Below, one piece after another: positions 24,107-33,832 of a stretch of 64,000 nucleotides of DNA. This DNA is from Spinellus fusiger (Eukaryota > Mucoromycota > Mucoromycetes > Mucorales > Phycomycetaceae). Where the stretch lies: NCBI GenBank assembly GCA_025094145.1, contig JALLLS010000031.1, forward strand, positions 62,001-126,000, in the 5' to 3' direction. Both the position numbers and the translations under genes were made by a program. Positions within the stretch are counted from its first letter, which is position 1. Each line of letters starts with the position of its first letter. Below the pieces are notes generated by a model that was given only the letters and a program-made list of their open reading frames with translations, searched no databases and had not been told where the DNA came from.

Positions 24107-24224
24107 GTGTCAATAGTTTTATATCTCTTACTATCTCTATTGTATAGAAATAGAAATAGAAATAGAAATAGAAATAGAAATGGAAATGGAAAATAAAAGA
24201 ATAAACAAGACGTGACTTTTAAAC
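24107..24224. promoter_or_regulatory. Short divergent promoter with GAAATA repeats
   Basis: Only 118 bp separate the start codons of CTU1 (minus) and the 952-residue gene (plus). About six AAATAG/AAATGG units (24145-24190) fill the middle. No TATA box is obvious. Both transcripts must start in or near this segment. Confidence 0.6.
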
Positions 24225-27083
24225 ATGGAGCAGATTGGGCTCTATTTCAACAGACAAATCCATGTTCCTTTGTCCCTGCACAAAAGACATCCTATGGATC
24301 TGAATAGTCTCCTCAACAAAACCACACCTTGTCTAGCCTTTGCTGATATTCAACGTCTATTGAAAGCGAATGACACAGAGACGACCATTGAGAACATAAC
24401 AAGTGCCACGTTTGTCTATCCACACTCCATTGAGCAGTCTTATGCATTCTTTGACGTGTACATTCAGTTGCTGCTGACACTGCAGTCTACACGCTACTCT
24501 CTTGTACTAAGAGACTCCCTGCGCACATGTATTATGGGTATTCTTAAACAGCATGGCCTGGCATGGCTGCTGTCCTTTCCATCGCATGTGTCTCAGGAAA
24601 CATGGCACCAGCTCCACACTCATCCTGACCTTACGATTCTTATCTACCTCTATGGCTTTGTTCTTGCCCTGCCGGACAAACAGCAGACAGATCTTGGGGT
24701 ATGGAGTGAATCTTTACTGCACTTCCTAAACTCCTGCTCACCAGTTATTATCCTCCACATGCTCATGAGTTTCTGGGCAAAGGATGAGCAATACCCCACT
24801 GCAGATCTAGTCACTGCATGGCTTGTGCATGTAAACAGTGCTCTCAGCCACAAGGAGTCCTTCTGGAAAGCCATCCATACACTGCTAGGTGTGCTCTCCA
24901 AGGCAGACACCGACTATTTACAGTCCAGTGTAGACCAGCAGCTAGAATACTCCCTTCACCGCTCTTCCTTCACCAGCAGCGAGCTCACTCTTGTCTATCT
25001 CAGACTACAGAAGCACCTGGCACCTTACCACCACCTCTCCAAAGCCCACACCGCCTTTCTCCACACCTCTCTCTCTCAGAACCCATTGCTCAAACGAGCC
25101 CACAGAGTACAGCCCACAGACTTATTGGACAGAACCGCCCTGCTAAGAAAGGGCACACAGAGATGGATGGTGGTGATTGGCAGCGTCACTCCCTTTGAAT
25201 TCAACATTTACCTAAAACACGCCATTCAACACCACTACCCCAACGAACGCAAGACGATGCTGGACCTCATCTTGGCAGAGTGGATAGTACGAGACCCCTT
25301 TGGATGCCACCGCACCTTTCTTCTCGACTGCATTGTCCAGTGGACCCCGCGCTACTCCCCCACCGCCGCCCCATTCCATGCCATTGTCCAGCTGTTCAGT
25401 GGCCGTGAAGAGACAGGCCCCACCGAGGGCTACACGATCAAAACAGGGGCCAAAGTGGACGTAGTGGACATGGACGGAGCCTCTGAGCTGATGCGTGGCT
25501 GCTGTGCTGTGCTGGAGCAACTCACACGGCATGGCACCAAGGCATGGATAGAAGACTGTCTGACCACCGCCGCCCCCTCCATTGTCACTTGGTACGTGGG
25601 GTGGCTGGCGATGGGTGTGACGCTGGGCAAGACAGAGCAGGAGGCATGGCTTCTCGTCGCCCTGGCCCAGGCCCACGCAAGAGCCCTGGCCTCGCATGTG
25701 GTGCCTGCGTGCCTGCGTGCTCTGGACACCCACAGTCTGGCGTGGCTAGTGCAGCAGGAGGCCAGCTGGGGCGTGCTGGTCGATTACTTTGGCCAGACAT
25801 CGCAAGGCACAAGTCGGTGTCTTACGCGAGACCTGTTGCGGTGCAAGCCCAAGGCGTACATGGATCTTCTTGTGCAGTCTCTGCGCAGGCGCATGTCCAT
25901 GTCCATGTCCCCGTCAGTGTCCAAGGCATGGTTCCAGCATCACTTTCTTGCCAGTGTGTTGGAAGAGGCAGGAAGCGATGTGTCCCATGGCAATGTTGCT
26001 TCTCAGTGGTTGTGTCAGATCCTTACAGTACCTGATGAGTATGAGTGGTATTTTGGCACACCCTCCTCCCCTTCTCTTGATCGTCCCCTGGCAGGGTGCT
26101 TGGGGGAGCATGATGTGATGAGTGTGTGGCCTACAGGATTGGCATCTCTCTTGCAGGAAATGGCACGGCTGTCTGCCCTTGAGGCCGATCGACTGACACA
26201 GCTGTGGCGTTCCCAGTGGGTATCTCAGCACAACGGATCAGGGGTGCTGACAGCGCCTGCACACTGGATTCTGCAGTGTCTTGGGCTCTATGATCTTGCT
26301 CCTGCCTGCATTAAACAATTGATGGAGGAGTTTTTGCGCCTTGGGTTGGTGTCTTATGCATCAGGGCGGCCCTTTATTGTGCGCATGATGGATCTTATTC
26401 TGCTGTCTGATATGCCGGAAGCAGAGGAGATGTTGGACTTGTTGGTGTTATCACAAACACACCAGGAGGATGCCATGGTGGGGTCGATTGGGGCTATTTT
26501 TATGCAGTTGGTGGAGCAGCTTAAATTAGAGTCAAGGTCAAAACATATAGCAGCAACCCATGCTGCAACAACAACAACAATAACCACCACCACTACCACT
26601 GCTGCTGCTGCTGCTATCATTCCTCCACATGCCAAAAGACAAAGACCCAAGAATCAATGGCATGAGAGACGAGGGAGAGGAGGAAGGCGAGGAAAATACT
26701 TTAGAAAACTTAAAGAAGATGAAAAGGCAGATGGAAGAATGGAAGAAGAGAAAGAAGAAGAGGTCAATGCAACAGCAGCAACACTAGAAGGAGAAACTCA
26801 AGTAAATTTAATTCTACTGATTCAGCGTGCCATTGGATTCTTACAAACGGCACTGTCTGCCTCTGACCAACAGAGTGTGTGCGCAAGTGCTAGGCGTAAA
26901 TTATGGAGTACACTGGCTTGTTCTTTAATATTTTATGAACCTCTTGCTGCTCTTGGACAGTTAAGTTTGAGTGAGGAATTACAACAAGACAGGAATTCTA
27001 TTATACAAGCCTGCCTACACATTCTTCAAAAAGACCATCCTTCTCTATATGACCATGCTAAACGAGTGCTTGGACACTGTTAA
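24225..27083 (+). CDS. Large helical protein, unrecognised
   Basis: An intronless frame of 952 codons encodes a Leu/Ala/His-rich, evidently alpha-helical protein that reads like HEAT/ARM-type repeats throughout (for example residues 60-330 and 400-770). I see no signal peptide, catalytic motif or membrane segment. Around residue 780-800 there is a Thr/Ala-rich low-complexity stretch. A very basic patch KRQRPKNQWHERRGRGGRRG follows, then an acidic Glu-rich run, suggesting a nuclear or RNA-associated protein. The last 90 residues return to helical sequence. Codon use and GC content match the neighbours. Its length and architecture are compatible with a scaffold such as a Mediator or Integrator subunit, but I have no motif that proves this. 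It is probably a real gene, since such a long intronless frame cannot be chance. Confidence 0.85.
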   Translation: MEQIGLYFNRQIHVPLSLHKRHPMDLNSLLNKTTPCLAFADIQRLLKANDTETTIENITSATFVYPHSIEQSYAFFDVYIQLLLTLQSTRYSLVLRDSLRTCIMGILKQHGLAWLLSFPSHVSQETWHQLHTHPDLTILIYLYGFVLALPDKQQTDLGVWSESLLHFLNSCSPVIILHMLMSFWAKDEQYPTADLVTAWLVHVNSALSHKESFWKAIHTLLGVLSKADTDYLQSSVDQQLEYSLHRSSFTSSELTLVYLRLQKHLAPYHHLSKAHTAFLHTSLSQNPLLKRAHRVQPTDLLDRTALLRKGTQRWMVVIGSVTPFEFNIYLKHAIQHHYPNERKTMLDLILAEWIVRDPFGCHRTFLLDCIVQWTPRYSPTAAPFHAIVQLFSGREETGPTEGYTIKTGAKVDVVDMDGASELMRGCCAVLEQLTRHGTKAWIEDCLTTAAPSIVTWYVGWLAMGVTLGKTEQEAWLLVALAQAHARALASHVVPACLRALDTHSLAWLVQQEASWGVLVDYFGQTSQGTSRCLTRDLLRCKPKAYMDLLVQSLRRRMSMSMSPSVSKAWFQHHFLASVLEEAGSDVSHGNVASQWLCQILTVPDEYEWYFGTPSSPSLDRPLAGCLGEHDVMSVWPTGLASLLQEMARLSALEADRLTQLWRSQWVSQHNGSGVLTAPAHWILQCLGLYDLAPACIKQLMEEFLRLGLVSYASGRPFIVRMMDLILLSDMPEAEEMLDLLVLSQTHQEDAMVGSIGAIFMQLVEQLKLESRSKHIAATHAATTTTITTTTTTAAAAAIIPPHAKRQRPKNQWHERRGRGGRRGKYFRKLKEDEKADGRMEEEKEEEVNATAATLEGETQVNLILLIQRAIGFLQTALSASDQQSVCASARRKLWSTLACSLIFYEPLAALGQLSLSEELQQDRNSIIQACLHILQKDHPSLYDHAKRVLGHC

Positions 27084-27809
27084 GCTCTCTCTTATATATA
27101 ACAAGACAGTGGTATAGACTACAATATAGTTTCTGTCTTTATTATTATTGTATGAGTGTGTTGGCTCTTTGCGAGCTAGGGTCCTTGGATTGCATACTAC
27201 TAATAATATTTTACTATGATTTTATATTGGATATGAGAAGAGTCGTCTGTTCTCCTTGTAGTTTTCTTATTCTTTCTTTCTTTCTTTCTTTTCTAGTGCC
27301 AAAGAAGATTAAATTCAGTTCAACATTTGTTGGTAATGAACAAAAAAAAAGGATCCTTTCTTTGTCATAAGAAATAAACTCAAATGACACTTTATTTCCA
27401 TGAAAATAAAAAATAAGGATGGATTGTTGGATATACCTCTGTTTAACAAGGTAAGATATCTATAAAAGGTAGCATGTCTTATAACTCTTGGATTCTTTTT
27501 TGTTTTTCTTATTTTAATCCAGCAATGGATCTTCTCTATCAGATACTCATCATGACTGTTTCTTATTTCTTCCTCTATCTCTTTTGCTTGATAGTTTTCA
27601 GACTGTAAAAGCACAAACACACACACTTGAGGCGTACAGAGATGTCTTAGTGACTGAAATGAAAGAAAGAAAAAGAAAGAACACATAAGGTGTAAATAAT
27701 AATATGATCATGACCATGGCTATTATCTTATATATATTTTAAAAAAAAACTCATATTAAAGAAAGTTGGAACATTCTCATAACCTTAGTCTTGTAATAAA
27801 CATCTATCA

Positions 27810-27905
27810 AGTATAATTCAATGGAACAACTTTGGTTAGTCATCAAAAGCAAGCTAAAGAGAGAAATTATTTCTAAAAGAAGTGTCCATCTTTGAGAATC
27901 CAATA
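27810..27905 (+). pseudogene. Tc1 transposase C-terminal scrap
   Basis: The plus strand reads NSMEQLWLVIKSKLKRE, resembling the NPIEQLW-plus-helix region around the catalytic glutamate of Tc1 transposases. It stops about 12 codons later. No further transposase sequence was found on either side. Confidence 0.55.
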
Positions 27906-28109
27906 TGCTTGTAATATTTGTCTTGAGCAATCCCAAGCAGGGGTTTTTGCAGGTACTCTGTATCAGTTTAAACATTATTTTATTAGAGCATTTTTCACCG
28001 GCTTAATAAAGTGCAGTGACTCTTTCAGAATAAGAATAACAAGAAAGCTAGACTGCTAACTAAGCTACTCCTTCAAGGCCTATGTCGCCTTCCTACAAAA
28101 AAAAAGCTA

Positions 28110-28420
28110 ACTAAGCTACTTGCTTTGGAAGTCTTCCACCCAACAGAGCAGCCATCAGAAAATGGCCGCGTAAGGTAGGGTCCAGACCACATTGACATTC
28201 TCTTGGCTCTCCTGGTAGCCACGCAAGGCGCCAGCGCACAAGATGGGTTCTGGCTACTGTTAAAATAGACACCACTAGCACAGGATCTATCCTCAGCAAC
28301 GAAATAAAATGCTTCATCAGCACCTAGCAGGACTATCCGGCAACAACAAGAGAAACTGAAATAAATAAAAAAAGCAGCTCGCAGCACACTGTGAGGCCAT
28401 TGACTTTGTGCCATCAATGA
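28110..28420 (-). pseudogene. LINE-like reverse transcriptase tail relic
   Basis: A GC-richer block of about 300 bp reads LVRWRLAWLPGEPRECQCG on the minus strand (near 28190-28250). This resembles the RWRLxWLPG...C.C tail of mucoralean non-LTR retrotransposon proteins as I remember them. Two frames are open over the block, as expected for a frameshifted copy. No polymerase domain is present. Confidence 0.4.
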
Positions 28421-30188
28421 GATACAATGGTGACATGCTTTATCACTTCAGTAAAAGATATAGAGTGCCTCAGCCACAAGGAGACTTAGATAAAGGTCCT
28501 TCAGACACTTTGTATCAAGATGTGATATTTGTTTAATTCGCAAGCCCCTTTAAAGAGTTCATTTTGGGATGTTTTGATATTATAGTAGAATTTTGTCACT
28601 AATTTTTTTTTTATCTTAATATTATCCCAATCATCTCTCGATCTGTGTTTTAATTCATGAGTATATCTTGTCCCAAACTTATTTCGAAAAGTAACCCAAT
28701 TATTTCTCAATCTGTGGATGTGATAGAAAATATACCCTTTTACGTGCCTTGTACTTCTAGAGTAACATCTTTGGCATATTTCTTTAATAGGGGTTTACAA
28801 GTGGGTACAGAAAAAGTGTTTGAAAGAATTTCACTTTATGGTTTTATGTTACTGATCACACTGCAGGTATAAGCATCTGTAACAATAACAATAACAATAG
28901 CAGTAAAATAATAACACAACAACAATAACAACCTGAACTCCAAACCCCAAACTGCCTCATTTCTACGTAATTGCACCTGTCTCAGTATTCTTACTGTTTG
29001 CAGGGACAATAACCAATAATTCGATGTACAGATCGACACCAGATCTAGAGCGTCTTCTAGTGTTATTCTCAAAATCCTTTACTGCTACTAAGATACTGGT
29101 TACTGCCATCACTGAGTACTATTTACTGTAATTTACTGTAATTTACTATAATTAAATACAGTTGAATACAACATAGTATTACTGTTACTGTTACTATTAT
29201 TATATAACAACAACAACAGTAGTAAGTAACATGTCCCACTCCATCTCATTCATAAGCCCACATCTAATAAAAGATGAACAAAGGAAGATGGGTAGACTGA
29301 CTTTCTCCTCGTACCACCTATGCTGTACACACAGGATTCAACGCAGCTCTTTTCCTTCTGTTTTCTTATAAAAGACATGCTATCCTTTACTCTTTTTTTA
29401 TTCTTTTATAAATATAAATATATATATTTATAATATCTAGAGTAACTCAAGGGTCTAAACCTAATTGTTTCTTTTTTATTTTTGTTGTTGATCCACCCCT
29501 ATCCGCCACCCATCGCAGTTTTACTGCTAAAAAAAAAGAGCAGCCCACGAATAGAATAAGAAACAAAAGACAAGAGACAGGAGACATGAAAAAATAAATA
29601 ACAAGAGACATAAAAGGGAATCTACGCTCTCTAGAAAGAATAAGAAATAAAGTGCAAGTGTGATCTCCATGCCTTTTCTCTTTCTTACTCCTATAGCTCG
29701 GGAAGGCGCTCGCTTGGGTCGGACATGGCTCCGTCTCAAAATCTTATGGAATTAGAATAGAGGTGGGAATGAGGAGAGAAATAAAGAGAAATAATAATAA
29801 AAACAACTTACTACATTCATCCTACCATTATCATCAGACACAATGAAAAAGAAATATGAGATCAACAGGGACAGAAGATAACCCTGCGTTGCTATGGTAT
29901 CTATTCTCTTTAATGAATGAATCTGAAACAGATGATGTGTTGCCATGGTAAATAGCTTTATAAAGTAAGCCCATCCCATCATGGCTTTGAATTCGGCCAA
30001 TCTCTTGCCGGAAAAGCCTACCGATCTTGCTTTCTTTCCTTTTACAGTGGGCAAAGAATCATGGAAAAAAACATACCTATCTGTATTCATTGGCAAGAGC
30101 AATAATGAATTCTCCCTTTTTCTTGTTCTTTCTTCTTTTCTTATTCTTCTTTTCTCTTCTTTTCTTGTTCTTTCTTCTTTAGTGTGTT

Positions 30189-33100
30189 ATGACTGCACTA
30201 GCACCTATAAAAGACAATCCCCTGGATGAATCTAAAAAAGAAGCTATGCTACAAGACACTTCTTATTATGAGACACAATCAACACGAGAGATGATGGATC
30301 TGCCTCCTCTTTCCTTGGAATACCCACACCACGACACACATCCTTCCTCCACCCCACCCAAGAAACAGTCAAGATTAGGGCCATTTATGTTGATGGAGAC
30401 ATTGGGTGTGGGTGAATTTGGTAAAGTAAAGCTAGGCATTCATGTAGAGACCCATCAAGAGGTAATAAGAAATGGAATGGATCGACATGGAGTGTAGTTT
30501 GTTATTGTGTTTACTCACTGATAAAGCAAGGTGGCTATTAAACTGATCCGAAAAGCCGATGTTGAGACGACTTCTCGGCTTGGAAAAGTAGAAAAGGAAA
30601 TTTCAGTGCTTCAGGTAAGGTCCATTCATTGGAATATCTGTTGTTTGACACACATACCATGATGAATAGCATTTAAGACATCCTCATATTGTAAAGCTGT
30701 ATGATGTCATTGAGACAGAGAAGTACATTGGCATTATTCTTGACTATGCCTCAGGTAATAATAGTGATAATAATAGTGATAGTGATAATAATGGTGATAA
30801 TAATAGTAATAATAGTAATAATAGTAATAATAATAATAGTAACAGTAATAATAGTAACAGTAATAATAGTAACAGTAATAATAGTAACAGTAATAATAGT
30901 AACAGTAATAATAGTAATAATAGTAATAATAGTAATAGCAACAGCAATAACAACAATAACAACAACAACAACAGCAGCAGCAGCAACACTAATATCAGTA
31001 CACTCACATACATCTGTTGGTTAGGTGGTGAATTGTTTGAGCATATTTTGGTGCACAAAAGATTACGTGAAAGAGATGCTCGAAAGATATTTGCTCAGCT
31101 CATTAGCACCGTCCACTACATGCACCAGAAAAACATTGTTCACCGTGATCTGAAGCTGGTAAACGTTTGGCAGGACGCAAAAGCCCCCTTTTTACATTAG
31201 ACCTATTAGACCTATTAGACCTATTAAGTTGCAAAAGATCTTTCACTGAGACAAGATCAGTTGCTTTTAGGAAAATCTACTGTTAGACAAAGACTACAAT
31301 TTGGTGGTGACAGATTTCGGATTTGCCAACCAGTTCTCTGTCCTGGATGATTTGATGGCTACTTCTTGTGGTTCTCCATGCTATGCTGCTCCAGAACTCG
31401 TCACCAACAAGGGCTTCTATGGCGGCACAGCAGCAGATGTCTGGTCGTGTGGTGTCATTCTCTATGCTATGCTGTGTGGCTATCTTCCTTTTGATGATGA
31501 TCCTGCTAATCCAAATGGAGACAATATCAGTCTTCTCTACCGGTATATTCTCTCTACTGCCTTAGTACTTCCCGACTATGTGAGTCCTACAGCCAAGGAT
31601 CTCCTGCTACAAATATTGGTACCTGATCCTCTCCAACGCTGTACTCTTGACACTGTTCTTAAACATCCCTGGCTCTCTACCCACCGAGACTTCCTCAGCA
31701 AGACAGTAAAAGAATTGGAAAGAGAATCCATAGACTCTAGTCAGTACACAGCCACTTCCTTCCCATTTCCACTGCCACAGACAGAATCCTCTTCCTCTGT
31801 TTCAAGTGGTACTACAAATGAGGGAGTGCCTCCTGTTCTACGCTCTCATCCTATTTCTGTGTTTGGCACTTTCCAGTCTGCTTCTCTTACATTGAAAGCA
31901 GAAGAGGAAAAGGCACTCTCTCAGGCCATTAAAGAAACCATTGTTAGTCAAGGCGACTATCCCCAACAACACCAACAGCAGCCACGGAAAGAGAGCCCAC
32001 TACCCAAGAAATCCTTGCCAGAAACAACTCCCCATGGCCGTCATCGCCATCTACTAAGTTTCTTAGCTGGCTCCAAATCCATGCACCCTCATCCTATGAA
32101 TAAGGAGTTGGGTCAACCAGCACCCCAACCTACTTCTTCCACAAGCGCAAGATTACGTTCTAAATTGCTAGCCAGTGTGCGTAATATTGTCACCCCTCCT
32201 CACCACCACAACCACCAACAGTATCACCATCAACAGCAGCAGCATTCCTCCTCCTCGTTACTAGGCCCTCGTTTAGGCCAAAATGCAAGTCAAAGTGCTT
32301 CAATTCCTCCCAAAACCATATCTCCTTCTTATCCACAGCCCAATGCTAATAAACACTCTTCTATGAGCGAGAGTCTAGTGAATAAGCGCAGAGATGACAA
32401 GGGACTCGGTGGGGCTATGGCACGTGTAAGAACAAGTATGACCCGGCAACCCAAAGACCTTCCTATGACTCACTCTGCCGCTAAAGCCATGACAAAAGCC
32501 ATGACAAAAGACATGACAAAGCATACTATGAATGCCAGGTCTACTCACACCACTCATACCGCTGTTGCTACTACTAGGCCCAGTACCAAGTCCACTCCTA
32601 AATCCACAGCCAAACCACCCACTACTAACAAACCACCAGTCATTTCCAAAGAAGACAAAGGAAGAGGAGTCATGACATGGATTAAGCGACGTTCAAATGG
32701 TAAGTCCGATGTCTATTGTGGTTTGTAAAGAGAACAGTGATCTTATATGATGTATGTATGTATGTAGGTTCTGCTATGGAAGACAGTGGTAGTGATGGTG
32801 GATCCACCCAAATGCCATTGGACCGCTCTTCTCACCGATCTTCCCCTGCTCCTGCCCCTGCTCCTGCCCCTGCTCCTACTGCTCCTGCCTCTGCTTCCAG
32901 TGCACCTGAAGCACAGACATCATCGAATAAAGATACAGCTACCACAGCCCACCCACTGACAGTCAACACGGACATTCTACCCCACCACTCTATCCATAGC
33001 AACACCCATAGCAACACCCACAGTCCTTCTCGCTCTACCACCTACACTACACACCAACATCTTTCTCATCCCATGCCAACTAATCTGCGCCGCTACTTGG

Positions 33101-33465
33101 GCCCTATTGACCGTAGAGTCCTCACCTCCCGTGCTCCTATGGACGTACTTCTTGATCTTATCCGTCTACTTACAGCCCTCGGTATTGATGTTAAGAATGA
33201 TGTTGGCTACAAGGTCCAATGTTCACGAAGAGCCCACCGCACCCACTCTCCTTCCCATGCACTCACAACCCCCCTTACGCATGAACCCATCTATGGGGAT
33301 CCTTCCATTGATTCGGGTGACCAGGTACTGTTTGACTTGGAAATGTGCCAATGCAGTGACATGGCCCTGTATATTCTTGACTGCCAATGGGTTGCAGGCA
33401 GCGAGAGTACTTATCAGTTCATTATCCAGAAACTACTTGCCCTATTAGATCTTGGTAGTGTGTAG
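30189..33465 (+). CDS. Kin4-like protein kinase with KA1-like tail
   Basis: Six coding blocks (30189-30461, 30531-30614, 30670-30754, 31025-31158, 31271-32699, 32768-33465) join in phase to 900 residues. The kinase domain spans about 64-330: glycine loop GVGEFGKV (73-80), VAIK Lys95, HRDLKLENLL (187-196), TDFG (206-209), activation segment [13 protein letters not shown], and [14 protein letters not shown]. The insert [15 protein letters not shown] and [20 protein letters not shown] are typical of the fungal Kin4/Frk1 branch of the CAMK/AMPK-like kinases. A long Ser/Pro/His-rich disordered region follows, with tandem AMTK units. The last 120 residues ([12 protein letters not shown]... to [10 protein letters not shown]) look like a KA1 membrane-binding domain. 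Kin4 acts in the spindle-position checkpoint in yeast; its role here is inference. Confidence 0.92.
30755..31024 (+). repeat. Trinucleotide-rich intron of the kinase gene
   Basis: The third intron (270 bp against 55-112 bp for the others) is almost entirely AAT/AGT/AAC-type trinucleotides, including repeated TAACAGTAATAATAG 15-mers. It is open in several frames by composition only. The GT at 30755 and TTAG at 31024 are clean splice sites that join SG to GEL of the kinase. Confidence 0.9.
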
Positions 33466-33832
33466 GGTTTAGTTTTATTTTTATTTGTGCTATTCATCTT
33501 TTTCTTCTTTCTTTCTTTCTTTCTTTCTTGTTTGTTCTATAGATAGAATAACCCTTTGCTAGTGCTATAACACACCCAAGAAGAAGATAAAGAACACAAC
33601 TTTGTTTATGTTGATATAAGAAATAAAATAAAATAAAATAAAATAAAATAAAATAATATGCAAAGAGTTAAGGATAATAAGAGCCCTCCAAATGAGAATG
33701 AGAATGAGAATGATAAACAAATGAATTCCTGCTTCCTGCTTTTCTGCTTTTTTCTGTTTCTTTTGTTGCTGTTTTTGTTGCTATTGTTGGTGTTGGTGGT
33801 AGAGTGATAAATATAAAGACTTGCTTTTCCTA
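33466..33832. other. Convergent intergenic region
   Basis: This lies between the stop codons of the kinase (plus) and the SREBP-like gene (minus). It holds a TTTC run (33505-33528), about eight AAAAT units (33620-33655) and GAGAAT repeats. Polyadenylation sites for both genes must lie here. AATAAA occurs within the AAAAT run. Confidence 0.6.

Larger units (their letters stand above)
27084..30188. other. AT-rich gap between genes, with transposon scraps
   Basis: No complete gene is supportable in about 3.1 kb. It contains a Tc1 transposase scrap near 27815, a GC-richer LINE-like scrap near 28110, ACT/AAC/TTAC simple repeats (29120-29220), and a CTTTT-rich pyrimidine tract immediately before the kinase start (30115-30182). 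The tract and the TTTAG at its end could be the 3' part of a leader intron. Confidence 0.5.

Noticed and set aside
30701..31058. Open frames of about 100 codons on both strands (poly-Val/Ile and poly-Leu)
   Set aside because: They arise from the trinucleotide repeat in the kinase intron, not from coding sequence.
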